Positions 12,427 through 26,000 are shown, counted from the stretch's first letter. The stretch is DNA of 64,000 nucleotides from Pieris napi (GCF_905475465.1 NC_062254.1:2748001-2812000), one strand, 5' to 3'. Numbers and translations: made by a program. The notes: generated by a model from the sequence alone, not told the origin.

Positions 12427-13610
12427 CAGGGTGGCCAAAAAGTCGTGGATCAAACGCAAATAGGGGATAGATGAGGTCATCAGCGGCAAAAAATTGTTCT
12501 ACGGGAGGTCTCTAAGGTCAACTCCTGCAGAGTTATGATATATTTTGGTATTTATATGCAAATTGACTTTTTTTTACTAATTCTTCTTAAAATTCGAAAA
12601 TATCTACATCCTGTATCTTTCTCATAATATCCACTAGATTGGTACTGATGAGTTCTTGCGTTAGACATACTATTTGTAGTTGTTTATTGAGTGTATTCAA
12701 GATAATATTAAGTGATACGATATAACGTTTTTTCAAATCATAAATTTTTCTTTAATTTGGACCCCACTGTGAAAAAAAATTACTCCACCGAAAAGTGACC
12801 CTATACTACAAGTTTTGGCGCATTTAATAGGGATTCTGAAAAGGTATTACACGTGGCCATGAGTCGCTCTAATATCTTTCAAGGAAGAATTACAAACAAC
12901 GATTGTGAAATAATAATTGTATTAAAACAATTATTTCTCAATGGTTGTTTGTAGGAAACAAAATATTTTACAATAAAATATGTTCAAAATTCCTTACTCT
13001 GACCATAATACTTAATCTGCACCGTCTAATCAAATTTCTACGTAACCCTCCAGCCATCTGTCCAATTTTTTGAATTTAGTCTGATCCACACAGTACTGGT
13101 CACAGGTAGGTAAATAATCTATCATAAGTCCGAATCGTTGTTGTTTTTTCGTCCTAGAAAGATATTAGTGCTACTTATGGCCATGTGTAATACCTTTTCA
13201 GAATCCTTATTAAATGCGCCAAAATTTGTAATACAGGGTCACTTTTCGGTAGAGTATTTTTTTTTCACAGTGGGGTCCGAAATAAATAAAAAGTTATGAT
13301 TTGAAATTTTTTTACATCGTATAACTTAATATTATCTTCAATACACTTAATAAACAACTATAAATAGTATGTCTAATATAAGAACTCATCAATACCAATC
13401 TAGTGAATATTATGAAAAAGATACAGGATGTAGATTTTTTCGAATTTCAATAAGAATTAGTAAAAAAAAGTCAATTTTCATATAAAAACCAAAATAAATC
13501 ATAACTCTGCAAGGGTTGACCTTAGAGACCTCCTGTAGAACAATTTTTTGCCGCTGATGACCTCATCTATCCCCTATTTGCGTTTGATCCACGACTTTTT
13601 GGCCACCCTG
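12427..13610. mobile_element. 1.18-kb foldback DNA transposon, TATA target duplication
   Basis: Arms of about 450-500 bp are inverted copies of each other: left end CAGGGTGGCCAAAAAGTCGT, right end ACGACTTTTTGGCCACCCTG. TATA flanks both ends (12423-12426 and 13611-13614). No transposase ORF. The superfamily is uncertain; the 4-bp palindromic duplication is the main clue. Confidence 0.75.
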
Positions 13611-13614
13611 TATA

Positions 13615-14685
13615 TATAGTATGTCTCGTTTCTGAATCTCATTCCGCTTTGTTACAAAGATAGTATATACAATACAATTATTCCAAACTATAACGACGTC
13701 GATTTTAGATTTTTTTTAAACATCAGTGAGCAGTTTTATAATCAAGGTTTTCGAAAACATATAAAAAATTAATTAAAGTTTTTAACCTACGTTTTTTCGC
13801 AATATACTCACGTTTCTAGGAATGTAATTTATACATTATCGAGGTCAAGATAATGCAGAAAATTTTATAAATTATACGAAGTTAACAAAAGGAAATGCGA
13901 AGTTGATTATTACTTACAATCCCACTTATTTGTCACTTTGAACTCGTTATTACATTATTTTTAAACATATAGGTATTGTATCTTTATTACCACCAGGGTC
14001 TAGTTACATTCTCTGCAGCGAAATCTGGGCCAAAAGACGGCCCATTGGTATTCCTTGATACTTTCTTGAATTTCCGATAGTCCCCCACACTCTCTAGGCG
14101 ATCAGTCCAGCGGAGTCCACATTTTTCAGTAATTGATTAATTGTTTTCTTAGATAGAAAATAGCTTATAAAAGGCGGGCAACGCACTTGCGAGCATTCTA
14201 GCAATGTATGTGTTCATTGGCGATGGTATCCTTTAACATCAGGATAATTTGGTTAGGTATAACTTAACGAATTCAATTTTTAATCGTAAAGATTATTCTA
14301 TGTTGGTTAAGTATATTCATATTAAAATCCATTTAATGATTAAAAAAAAATACAACAAAATCTTTTACAAAATAGAATAATAAATTACTCATAAAATAAT
14401 CCAGGTTAGAATGAAGACATTCGAAATTTAAAAATTTTGCACCATTTCAGTTTTACTTTTACGTTCATAGCAATTTTATTAGTCTGTGGTTTACACTGGC
14501 TAAGGTGCATGTGGTTGCAAGGAATTGTAATTCGAAATGCACTTTCAAGTTCAAGTACCGAGGCGCGAATTCTCGTCGTGTGCAACATGACACAAAACTA
14601 TATGGTATGAATAAATGGAATAAATCTGCTAATACTAGACTAATACAAATCATATTTGTAGTAATAAGTCCATAGTACATAAAAT
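13615..14685. other. AT-rich DNA, no supported gene
   Basis: Two overlapping minus-strand frames at 14406-14680 show no motif. Nothing else recognised. Confidence 0.4.
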
Positions 14686-14973
14686 AAATAAATCAGCGGC
14701 GCTACAATATTTTTAGGTCTGGGCCTCAGATTTCTGTATCCGTTTTATGGTCATTTGTCAAATAGGTAAGTAGGTGATCCCTGATGCCTGACACACGTTG
14801 TCGATTTTTTGGGTCTGAGGCAAGCCAGTTTCCTGACGATGTGTTTTCTTCACCGTTCAAGCAAATGTTTAATGCGCACATAGAAAGAAAGTCCATTGCT
14901 GCATAGCCGGGGTTGAACCTACGATCTCAGTGATAAGAATTGCGATCTCATTGAAACCACTAGGATAACACGG
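14686..14973 (-). repeat. tRNA-derived SINE, reverse orientation
   Basis: Starts on plus with CAGCGGCGCTACAATATT, runs through TAGGTCTGGGCCTCAGATTT and the ACATAGAAAGAAAGTCCATT block to a diverged tRNA-like head (GCCGGGGTTGAACCTACGAT). Confidence 0.75.
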
Positions 14974-15172
14974 CTGATTTTTTAATCTAAAATTAAAATA
15001 TAGCAGTAGCGTTTCTATTAAGTATTATCATCATAATTTATATATATTTTTGTTTTAATAATGATTACATAAACTGCAAATCTAGACAATCTTGTCATTT
15101 CAGTATAATAAAAAGATAAATTTCTACTTAAAAAATATTGGTTGTTTGTAAAGTAGGTTTACGATCGAGATG

Positions 15173-15508
15173 TTTACGTGATAACGTCTTATTGGTGATA
15201 TAAGTTTTTGGGAAGTAAGGAATTAATGAAGATAACAATTTTTTCAAATTTTAAATTACATCTATCGTTTTATTCACACTTTTGATGATAAATTTCGGGT
15301 GTAAAATGACAAGTTTACTTATTCGACTATGATATACATTTTTCTTCATACATTCACGGAATGACTGGCAGCGCTCGAGATGAGACGGGAGATCGGTCCG
15401 TCTCTCTCTCGTTATACCTGCGATCGCGCTCGTGAGGTTTTGGTGTGACACAAGTTTCTGAACATGTCACCAGACTAAAACGATTTTAAAGACGTTATCA
15501 CGTCAAAA
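15173..15508. repeat. MITE with ACGTGATAACGTCTTA inverted ends
   Basis: TTTACGTGATAACGTCTTA at the left and AAGACGTTATCACGTCAAA at the right. The interior holds a GAGACGGGAGATCGGTCCGT segment. Related to copies near 35633 and 63277. Confidence 0.65.
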
Positions 15509-16319
15509 ATGTAATAATAATGAAAACCTTTTAACTCTTGTCATAGCAAGTAACAAATTACCAGAGACAATTTCACACAATCGTCGCTTGACTTCAGATG
15601 ACTTGCCAAAAGTCGGGTCGTACCTGACATATTTATTGTACCATAACGTACAATACCTTAGGTCACTGAACTTAAGGCGCCGGCCGATGTAAAAATAGAG
15701 CCTGCGCCTTACAGCCTGCGTATGCGCATTCCTTTATAATCGGGAATGCGAGAAGATTTATGGATCTTATCAACTATTCTGAATTATTTATATTGTTAAA
15801 TAAATATTGTAAAAGTAATACTTATTTAGTATATAACTATAAATTCCATTTTAAACAATTTATATTACTAACAAACAAATATCCAGTATTTACAATATTC
15901 TTATCCTACATAGTAATAATAATAAAAAATAATACAAATAATATTAAACAAATTTAAAAAGTTTGGTCCCTGCGGCAGTGTACTTTTAACGCTGGCAGCA
16001 TTTCCTCGCTGTATTGCGATATATACTTATTCGTTGAGCGAGGAAAGCACCAGCTCTGGGGTCACCGTTACTATCTACCAGGCGCCAACTAAGATCCTTA
16101 ATTACGTGTGCACTTGAACCGCATGGCCCATTGTCAACTCCAATGGGAACAAAATCCCAAAAATTTAAACAGTTTAGTTTTCAGAACTAATAAATTCCAC
16201 AGCCTCTTGTTAAACTAAGACGGGTTTATAGATAAAATTAAAAGAAGCTTATAACATTCTATTATTTGTTGTGTTAACCACGTTTATTATTACCTTGATT
16301 ATTACCATGACGAAAACTA
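15509..16319. repeat. intergenic DNA with a dispersed repeat at 15960-16135
   Basis: AGTTTGGTCCCTGCGGCAGT, then GCGAGGAAAGCACCAGCTCT and CCAGGCGCC: same order as at 23985-24110. Probably part of a LINE; class not settled. The rest is AT-rich with a low-complexity open frame at 15760-15957. Confidence 0.45.
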
Positions 16320-16600
16320 ATCAACAAAGCTTTTTATAAATTTGAGGACTACTTAAATGATCCTAATCCATGGGATTGAATTGCTCCAGTTCAAACAATT
16401 TGTATGACAATACTTGGCGATTAAAAAGAGTGGCGGAAAGTTTCTTGCCAGTTCTTCTTACCCGCTCTACGCCCTTGACTTGCGAACTGGTAGTAAATGT
16501 AAATTTACGATTTATTTAACTTGACGATTCAAAAGTGTACTTGGTTACCCACTTGAATAAAGATATTTTGAGTTTGAGTTTGATATCCTGTTTTACCGGA
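16320..16600 (+). mobile_element. LINE 3' end with terminal TTTGAGTTTGAG simple repeat
   Basis: ACTTGGCGATTAAAAAGAGT, CTTGCCAGTTCTTCTTACCC, then ACTTGAATAAAGATATTTTG and TTTGAGTTTGAGTTTGA. Poly-A-like termination and loss of the 5' side fit a truncated non-LTR insertion. Confidence 0.6.
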
Positions 16601-17450
16601 ATATAAGTAGTATTTAGTCATTGCATTTTCTATATTTTTTTTATTTGTTTATCAGTTCTAAAGCAACGTGCATGCATAAAATATACAAGAAAATATGACA
16701 TCACAAATTTTATACACATACACATCAAGTATTAGAATATAATCAAGCTAGAAAGAAAAAAAATAAACAATTAACCGCTAATAAAAACAATAATAACCAA
16801 AACTAAATGGAAACTCAAACCTCATTAAGAGCATAATAAACATATAAACATTATATTAAGTTATCTAAATAATGTTTGTATAAAAGTGGTATATTTGCGA
16901 AACTAAAGTAAAGAACAGAAAAATCTATAAAAAAAGATGTATCGTTCAATGTTCAGTTCAGTTCACCCAGTCTCTTTATTCTCAGTCATTTGACATATTA
17001 ATTATTTTAAGTACTCCACCTAATTAATTCCACATAACACTTTTATAATTAAACTACTGTTGTACAAGAATACTTTCCGTTTCAGCATAAGTCATTCAGT
17101 AAAAGTTTTGACTCGATAGTGAAAATAAACAAATACCAAGTAGGTTCATCACCTGGCATTGAAACATATTTTCTCAATAAATAAAAATCACAAATACATA
17201 AATTGTTGTCGTTTAAAGAGGTTTTTTTTATTGCAACAGACTTTAAATTTCTACAGATTAATTTTGCAAACAAAGCTCTTCATCCCACTCTAGCCATCGA
17301 CAAGTAATTACAAATTCATAATCAATTATACATGGGAATGTAGGTAATACTCAACAATGTTTATTTCGTAATCGTGTCGTACATATAGTATTGTCATTGT
17401 CATACTTAATTCTTTCTTAACAACATAGTTATTAATATAATGTTATTATA
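16601..17450. other. AT-rich DNA, no supported gene
   Basis: No coding or repeat signature recognised. Confidence 0.4.
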
Positions 17451-17892
17451 TTACCAGCGTTGGCTTAGTGCTAGTAACTCTGAGGTCGTGCCTTTAAGCC
17501 AATTTCTTGCTATGTACGTTTCTGTATGCGCATTTTACACTCGCTCTTACAATAAAGAAAAACATCATAAAACTGTAATGTCAGACGCGAACTGATCACC
17601 TGCATCAATCAATGATGACATCAGCCTCTTTTTTTGGTCAATTTCTGGCCTCCTCCATCTTCCTCCACTACTCCCTGCACTGGCCTCTATGCATCTACTG
17701 CGAGCCAACCTCCGTCACATCGTCAGTCTACTTAGTCGGTAGGCCGCCGCTGACTTTTGTTGTGCCGAGGTTCTTCCATTCAAAGAAACTGCAGGTCCAT
17801 CTTTTACGAACTTAGCTCTTTAAAAAATGATCACCAAATAGATACAGAAGTCTGAGGTCAAGACCTAGATCTTTAAGCACCACTGGTTATGT
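17451..17892 (+). repeat. tRNA-derived SINE split by a reversed LINE tail
   Basis: The SINE head and body run from 17451 to about 17605 and the SINE tail resumes at about 17820 (AATGATCACCAAATAGATAC, GAGGTCAAGACCTAG). Between them, the minus strand carries a broken LINE ORF tail (TDDVTEVGSQ, MHRGQCRE, WRKMEEARN), so the LINE inserted into the SINE or the two recombined. Confidence 0.55.
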
Positions 17893-17934
17893 AACATAAT
17901 AAAGATACGATTTGTTACTTCCTACCGTGTTCGT

Positions 17935-18140
17935 AATTTTGGACATACACCATGCCTACACGTCGTTCCACAATTGAATGGTTTTTAAGGCAGTTTTTGG
18001 TATGCACCACAACTATGTGGAACCCCACTGAAGTATTTCCGAAGAAATTGGTCATAAGGTCCTTCAAGAAAAGAGCGTACCAATTTTTCAGAGCCCTCTG
18101 ACCTTGAGAGTGTCCATGGGCGGTGTCACTTAACATCAGC
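17935..18140 (+). mobile_element. LINE 3' end fragment, plus orientation
   Basis: TTAAGGCAGTTTTTGGTATG, CTATGTGGAACCCCACTGAA, CAAGAAAAGAGCGTACCAAT: the WN-L...FKKRAYQ region of the same family as 6240 and 39487. Confidence 0.55.
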
Positions 18141-18320
18141 GTCCTGTTCTATATGAAAAAACTCGTACATATCAACGAGTCTATTGTAATGATATCAAAA
18201 CTTGTCAACTTGTGTAATGACCGGTTAACATACAACCGGAATAATTATTGCAAATTAGGTGAGGGTCTGCAAGTGACTTCCAATATTTGTATGCACATGG
18301 ACTGAATTAAAAACTGGTTT

Positions 18321-18780
18321 TTGGTTACCGTCCATACGGTATATGTACATATATTATTTATACAAAGAACAAAACTAACAGATGCACTTGTACACGCTCT
18401 AAAGCTCAAATGGAAATGGGCCGGTCATATTGCTATAGCGCGGCCTAAAAGATGGAAACTAGAAATAACAAAATGGACTGCACCTACTGGAAAGAGATGT
18501 ATAGGACGAAACAAGTTAAGATGTACAGGTGACATTATAGAACTAGCGGGGAAAAACTGGATGTTGCTCAAGCCAAAGAGAAATGGAAAAATTTGGAGGA
18601 GGCTTTTACACTAAAAGGGGCCATACAAAGACTAGACCACTAAAAAAGAAAAGAGGAATCTAACTTAAAATTTTCAGAACTTATACTGACACAACTAATA
18701 CTAATATTAAGGAATGTAAACTAACCAATTGTTGTATGAATTTATTATTATTATGAGCTTTAATAATAATAATAATTAAA
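18321..18780 (+). pseudogene. LINE (RTE-like) ORF2 C-terminal remnant
   Basis: Open from 18321 to 18614. LKLKWKWAGHIAIARPKRW, then IGRNKLRCTGDIIELAGKNW matches the C-terminal tail common in RTE-type LINE reverse transcriptases (KWKWAGHI, GRP..RW.DDI..AG..W). A (TAA)n tail at about 18758-18776 marks the 3' end. Polymerase and endonuclease parts are absent. Confidence 0.7.
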
Positions 18781-20934
18781 CATATTATACGACCCGTTAC
18801 CTCCTCTTTGTTCTGATCATAATGCAGTCGGGTTACAGAAGCTATTCAGGACGTGTCAAACAAATTTTTATAAGACATATTTGGCAGCGCTCAAGAGATT
18901 GTGACCTTAGGTACGAATTAGATTGTGAACACGTTATGGACTCTGGTCAACTTGGTCTTCGTGATCTCTTGCCATCAATCCTATTACCAGTTTATCAAGA
19001 CTCCAATGTATAGCAATGCCGATAACACTTTTGTAATAGTGGAAACTAGATGTGTTGGTAGACTTATTTCCTCAAAATAACAACCGAATCCAAAGGCGTA
19101 TCTTAAATTATGTACGCTTACCAATTAAGCGGTCACTTGTGATCTAAGCCGTATCCAGTTCAACGACTCTTCAACTAGTTGATGATCGCGACGTCTATAT
19201 TGAAAGAGTATCTGTCTATATAAATCATTAATTCGTTGATTAAGAAATATATAAACCGTTGACTGAGAAGTGAATTTTTGAAATTAGGTGATTAATTATA
19301 TAAAATTTATAATTAAAAATTGGTTATACATTAAAATTTGTGAATTTAATTTATTTCAACTTTCCTAGTATTGTGATGATACACAACTTCTTAATAAGGC
19401 AGTGTTTATTGCATTATACAATAAGAGAAACGCATACAAATCTTTATTTCTCATTTTATTGAAGAGTTCGCTGACGTAGGGTTGACATTTGTTGACAGAA
19501 TCCAACTATACGTGTTTTAGTAATTATATTACTAAACCAACCATTACTTAACTTTACTTATTTTGAAAAGAGCCTCTTAAAATAAACCGAAATACAAAAT
19601 CATCTTTAGTTTATAATGATCCAAAAACATTGAATTCAAAAGTATTTCATTATTGTTTTATATTAAAAAGTTTTTACTCATCTTTAAATAAAAATTGAAT
19701 TGAAAAAATTATAAAAATTTAAATTTTACAATACTTTTAAAAAACAAAACGAGTTTATTCCTTTTAATACGTTACAAGACATATTCTAAATAGTTTATAA
19801 CAACAATCAACAAAGGAGGATATTTTATTGGCTTGATTTATTTATTTATTAAATTATAAGTAATCTTACAGCTAACATACATACTATAAAACAAAAACAC
19901 TTCGAAGCCAGCCAGAAAGCCAAAAAAGATTACATAGATAAACAATATATACGAAACAGAAAACAAATAAGTACCTACATTAATAGACAAAATTATATAA
20001 AGTAAACTGAAATTTAACATTTACAACAACAAATAATACTTTAATAAATTCTATACATTATACATTGAAATAAATAACTAACCTTAACATATAATAACTA
20101 AAATATATGATTAAAATATATTGGCTATTATATAATATTATATGGTTATTTATAATTCATACATAGCATTTAATTCTCCGTTTCAAGAGACAACCCTAGG
20201 AGGCATTCACCTACATTGATGATTTCATTTCTACAGTGACATGCTCATGGGATATTTGCTATAAACAATGAACGCGTCTCACACACTTGATCTTATTTTG
20301 TAAAAATGTCTAGTTCAAGGTGATTTACGATGTCATATTTTCATACTATTATTTGTGTATGGAATTTATTTAATACTTTTTAAGAAATTAGTCCCAATAC
20401 CTTTAAGTCGTACGTAAGTTTTTCTATGGAATTCCATTTCATGATCTCTATTAAAAATTTAAAAATAATTACGTGTTTGCACACATAACACAATAAGTAA
20501 AATATTTTATAATAAATAATTAGTGTTAAACTCATAATTTTGTAAAATAATCAACAGGTTATATTATTTTTCTGACCTCAAAAAAAAAAATTAAATTATA
20601 ATTATAGGTAAATAGAAATGACCGTTGATTTAATTTATGCAATGTTCAACAACAGTGAAATTAACAATAGGTCACAGACAAATTGTTCTGTTGACATATC
20701 CGATTATCCAGACAACATTTCACCATGCTTTGTAATTGAAGTGATTATATTCAGGCCATAGTTTATAGAACTTTATTACACTGATGGCATACGTCTTTTG
20801 TTTGTTGATGTCTCTTCACGATGTTTTACTTTACCGTACGAGTGATATATTCTTTATAATGATATAACTAGGACACTATATTTGATACAGTAAAAGCCTA
20901 ACCTAATCTGTACATAAAATAATAACACTAGACT
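18781..20934. other. AT-rich DNA, no supported gene
   Basis: The open frame at 18822-19013 has no recognisable motif. I see no known repeat. Confidence 0.4.
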
Positions 20935-21864
20935 AATTATATAAAGAAAAACTATTTGTTTGTTTGCATTGAATATGCTTCAAAACTACACGACTGATTT
21001 TGATTTTTTTTACCATTTGTACCGTCAGTTATCCCTGATGAGCATGGGCTTTAGAATAGTTTCATAAAAGGACCGTAAGAAATTACGATAGGTGTGAAAA
21101 TACCAATAAAAATTCCTAATGCCGCATTTAATACTTATAATACCGCGTTACTTTAATACATATATCGCGTTTACACACTCGTCCCTGGCACCTTGCTCAC
21201 TACGGCTGAATGTAAAACTGGTATAAATCACATACGCTGCTACCTATTGAGCAAAGGATTGTTTTCTATGGTTGTGGTATCTGGCAGAATGACCAGCCCT
21301 GTTGGACACGTCTGCTCCACAGCATAATGCTGAGGCGGTTACAACCACAACACACACACTTAAAATGTAATATATTCCTTAAAAAAATTGTTCTTTTTCT
21401 TTCTTTTTTATTATTATGTTATGTCTATGTCAAAGTGTTTCGCAGTTTCACTGTGTTTTATAGAACACATCAACCTACAAGTCTGTCATACGATATGTCT
21501 AACAGAAAAATATTCTTTGACGACTCATTGGTCTAGTGGTTAGTACCCCTGACTAAGAACCCATGGGTCCCGGGTTCGATCCCCGGCTGAGACGAACATC
21601 GATGTGAGGAGCATTTGGAGTTGTGCTTAGGTCTTGGGTATTTAAATATGTATTTATATGTCTATCTATCTATAAGATGTATGTATATCTGTTGCCTAGT
21701 ACCCATAACCCAAGCTTCACCAGCTTAGCATGGGACTACGTCAATTGGTGTGAATTGTCTTTAAAAAAAAAATTCTCTTTGCAATTAAAAGTCTATTGAC
21801 CGTCATAAGCTTTGGGCTATAGAACATCTTGCTGCGCACGAATTAATGCGGGGAGCACAGCTAG
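20935..21864 (+). mobile_element. Helitron-like fragment ending in CTAG, with a nested SINE
   Basis: The left part (ATTTGTTTGTTTGCATTGAA, CAAAACTACACGACTGATTT) resembles lepidopteran Helitron interiors. The right end GCGGGGAGCACAGCTAG is followed by T at 21865, as expected for the CTRR-T Helitron terminus. Continuity across the middle is inferred. Confidence 0.4.
21518..21775 (+). repeat. second tRNA-derived SINE family
   Basis: tRNA-like head with TTGGTCTAGTGGTTAG (box A) and GGGTTCGATCCCCGG (box B), body GACGAACATCGATGTGAGGA, GTATTTATATGTCTATCTAT, CCAGCTTAGCATGGGACTAC and a poly-A end. Only copy seen in the window. Confidence 0.75.
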
Positions 21865-22154
21865 TCATATTTATTAAATCTATCTAAAAAAAGTTTAGTC
21901 CCTTGGCCAATTACCCTTAATGTTGGCCTTCCTCGCCATATTGCGATACTATTAACGATTTGATGGTTAATATTCGTGTAACCAATTCGACAACACAATT
22001 TCATTCGAGTTAGTAATCATAACTAAGAAACACAGTTTCAACAACAACAAGAGTTTCAACTTATTTATAATAACGGCTAACTATAGCTAATTTACTTCAA
22101 TTCATTTGTTTCTTTGGCTATTATGTCGTCTAACAAAATGTTTCATTGTTGCAG

Positions 22155-22220
22155 ATGCTATAGCGAAGAGTGGAAAATGAAGATTCCGAAATCGTTCAAC
22201 CAGCTGTTGGGATGACAAAG
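22155..22220 (+). other. possible non-coding 5' exon of the ABCG8-like gene
   Basis: A pyrimidine-rich stretch ending in GCAG precedes this segment and GTAAAT follows it. If spliced to the acceptor at 23041-23043, the joined sequence has stops in the frames that would reach the ATG at 23053 from an upstream ATG, so it would be 5' UTR with short upstream ORFs. It is supported only by splice-like signals; RNA data would decide. Confidence 0.25.
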
Positions 22221-22404
22221 GTAAATTAAAACAGATTTTAACACACCTTTTAATAGAAGATTCAGAAATGTAAATCTTGCATTACCTGAAATATTAACGA
22301 GTATTTAGTACAAACTACAAACTCAAAAGAACAAATAACGACTCGAGAAGTTACGACTCGTATTTTAGTGATAGAAAGGACTAAGTGCAAATTAAAAAAA
22401 ATAA

Positions 22405-22625
22405 ATATGTCAGTGGCGCTAGACCCTATTTTGGTCTGGGCCTCAGATTTCTTTATCTGTTTCATGATCATTCGTTAATCTAATAGGCAAGTAGGTGATC
22501 CTGTGCCTGGCACACGCCGTCGTCACTTTTCTTCACGATGTATTCCTTCACCGTTCGAGCGAATGTTAAATGCGCACATAGACAGAAAGTCTATTAGTGC
22601 ACGGCCGGGGATTGAACCCCTGCTT
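22405..22625 (-). repeat. tRNA-derived SINE (first family), reverse, 5' truncated
   Basis: GTCAGTGGCGCTAGACCCTA, GGTCTGGGCCTCAGATTTCT, CACATAGACAGAAAGTCTAT, GGCCGGGGATTGAACCCC. Confidence 0.75.
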
Positions 22626-22640
22626 GCATTCAATATTCAC

Positions 22641-22782
22641 ATAAGGAGAGAGCTTGTAGTTTATTGTTTATCAATGAATGCCAAATCGTAAAATAACTGC
22701 TTTACTACTGATTTGAGCGCCTCCGCAGCTGTGAAAACCGCTGTGTGAGTTCGAAAAAGTGAGTTACAGAATCGCAAGGCTG
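22641..22782. repeat. MITE copy, CAGCCTTGCG family
   Basis: AGAGAGCTTGTAGTTTATTG, CAGCTGTGAAAACCGCTGTG, GAGTTACAGAATCGCAAGGC at the right end. Confidence 0.6.
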
Positions 22783-23052
22783 CTTTCTAAGTGCAAATTA
22801 AGTGAATCAAAATCTAATATATTTTTAATATTTTGTACCTAGTGTAATGTAGCAGCATTTGTGATCTGATTGTAATACCTAATTGCCTAGTATACTTGAA
22901 TAAAACTTATGTCGATGAATAAATAGCATTTTTATGATGAATCTTTACGTGAAATCTAGACGCAGAATACATTTATCATATATACTTTTGTCTCATTTGA
23001 GTCTAGCAATACCAGTAAAATTTATATGTTACATTGTTCCTAGTGAGAAAAA

Positions 23053-26000
23053 ATGTCGCAGACACTGGGTATGGGTGGTGAGAGGCGGTATTCGGTGCCC
23101 TCCAACCCAATGCTGCACGACCCTCGCGGCATGCACTCCGAGGACTTGCACGCCTGGTCTATTTACAGGTAAGTGGATTGTCAAAAAGGACGCTAGACTA
23201 TTGACATTAAACCAGGCGAATTTGTATGTAAATAGCTGAATATAAAATTGTGATAAGCACGGTATACCAGCAGCGCTCTAAGCTCTTAGGTCTGGGGTGT
23301 CTGTGTTTCGAATCTACGACCTCCGGGATGAGAGTCGAACGCCAACACAGCACAACAGGCGCAGATTAGCGAGATATATTTTGGAAATCACGGTGATTGT
23401 GACTGACGGGCAACACTGAATATTGGTGCCTTCCAAACTACTGACATAGAAACATTTCCATTAAAAATTCATATCTAAAGTATATTAATTAGATTATTAA
23501 TTGGAACATTGTTTTGTATCATTTATGTTTTCAAATAACCACATTTATTTGAAATTCGTTAGACTATATAAGTTTAAGATTCATTCATTGAATAAATAAT
23601 ATTTTTCAGGCAAAACCTAAATTCCGACTTTACTGACAGCGCCCTCGGTAGCACGGACAAAAGTCCGCTACCTTATGGAAACTTCCAGCTTCGTGATACG
23701 ACTGTACAGTCAATATTGTCCCACCCAAGATATGGACCAAAGTAAGCGAATAAATTTTTTTTTTTTTTTTCATTTTAAAATGTGGGTGCAATTGGCGGCC
23801 GTATCTAATAATCTCTTCCAGGAAACCAGTTTTGTTAGAATTTTTTGATTATAATTTTCATATATTTAATTAAATGTGCTTATGATACAACAGTGCAGCC
23901 TTATGTTTTTCGTTTAAGCTGACAAATGATTATTGATACATAGTACCTAATAATAATAATAAAACATTCATAAATTGAAACAAATTTAAAAAGTTTGGTC
24001 CCTGTGGCAGTGTAGGTACCTTTAACGCTGGCAGCATTTCCTTGCTGTATAGCAATACTTATTAGTTGGGCGAGGAAAGCACCAGCTCTGGGGTCACCAG
24101 TACCTTACATAAACATATTAAACGCGTCCAAATGTTTAGTAGAGTAAAAGGTTTTACTAATTAAGGCTTTTTGATGAGCAAAGGTCATATAAAAATATAC
24201 ATAGTCATATAAAATAACAATTATAAACAAATTGATTAATGGTTTCAGATCAGCACTGGGTTCCAATATGTACACTTACCTCAAGTTCGGCCTACCGCGC
24301 GTATTCCCACCAAATCATAACGGATCACAGCGTTCTGGAACGCCAAAACCAAAAACCTCAATTGGGAGTGGAATGAAATCTGTTCCCAGGTATAGTCTCA
24401 TAAAATATGTATTTTTTTTTTTTCGTTTACGAATGGTTTTTCGGGAGAAATCTGACCAAATTGTATCGAGAGTAATTAATGTAAATTAATTATGTCTAAA
24501 TATTGTATGCCTTTCTTAAAAAGTGCTTCAACATACTTTTATATAATTCCACCCGTATCACCACAACTGAGAATTTTAAGGCAGTTTTTGCCACGATCAC
24601 CACTATGTGGAACCAGCTGCTCACTTACTCGATCGACTATCGACTTAGAAAAGAGCGTAAAAGGCCGGCAACGCACTAGCGAGCCTTCTGGCAACGTGAG
24701 TGCCCATGGGTGGGCGGTAGCACTTATCATCAGGTGAGCCTCCTGCCCGTTTGCCTTCTGTTACATTAAATAAAACTGAGTAAGAGTTGAATTTCTTCCG
24801 AAATTCCTGGGCCTGCCCTGCTGAATGTCTACGGATAGCAAAAGTTATTTTTAACTCTCATTTAGGATCCAGAGACAAAGCAGAGGCGTGAGAGAAACGT
24901 CATCTGGTTATGACAGTTCAGACAACGAAACCTCAACCAATTATAAATACAATCGGAAATACCGCTCGGATCCAGACTTCCGGTTACAGAATATGCAACA
25001 GTCTTATCAGGTTAGTTAGTATATTTTATTACAATTTTCTCGGAAACTCAAGAATCAATTAAAGAATTTTCTCAAGGACCAAATTTCATGTTTTTTTTTG
25101 GTTTTCGTAGTATGAATGGTTTGAGTGGTTTGAATTGAGAATTCAGTGGTTTTTAGGTTTTACCACACATTTTTGAAGGGATAGAAATTTATAGAATGTT
25201 CGTCGAGGTCTATTCCAAATAAGGGTCCAAGTTTTACGAAAATAAGTTCAGTAGTTTTTAAGTCCACGCACCTCTGGAGGGAAGAGACAAACATTTACCT
25301 ATAAAGTATATAAAATAATAAAATTTTGTGATTATGTACACAAATTTCTCCAAAACTATATAGAAAGTTACAACTAAGGGTCAAAATTTCACGAGAATCA
25401 GTTTAGTAGTTTTTATGTAATTAACATTTCTGCAAATATATAAATAAAATATTGAAAGCATATTTAAAATATAAAATTATTGACAGCATGCCACTGGAGT
25501 GCCATTAGTCGCGATGCATCAAGCTGGTATAAGAGAATCGCAATGGGGGACTTCGAAGCATAAATCAGTGAGTGAAGCGAACCTGCTGGGTATTGATGCG
25601 CGTACGCATCGCTCTTATACAAATAGACGGAACAGCGTCGCTGATTTTGTACCAGATAATGATCATCAGAGGTAATATATTTTTTATATGTTAATATTAT
25701 TCCAAGAATAAAAAGAAATGTGTCCGAGGCAAACAATTTAATTGTTGATAATTAAATTGATAATTAGTAATAAATAAATATAGTAATCAGACATATTATA
25801 ATATGTCTGATTACTAGTCATTTAAGTTTAAGATATTTTAAGGAAAATATTTGTCTATATGACAGTGACAACACTAGAATTTTTTTTGTTCAAAACATAT
25901 TTATGTTCAGGTAATTATAGGTCGGTTATCGAAAGCTGGCGCGTTCACAGTACACTCACTAATGCAATTTCACTATAAAATGTTTAAAAATATGACTTTT

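Noticed and set aside
17612..17815. 67-codon plus-strand frame
   Set aside because: The minus strand carries a recognisable broken LINE tail at this place.
21525..21598. tRNA gene with box A and box B
   Set aside because: The tRNA-like part runs directly into a SINE body and the arms do not pair like a working tRNA; it is a SINE head.
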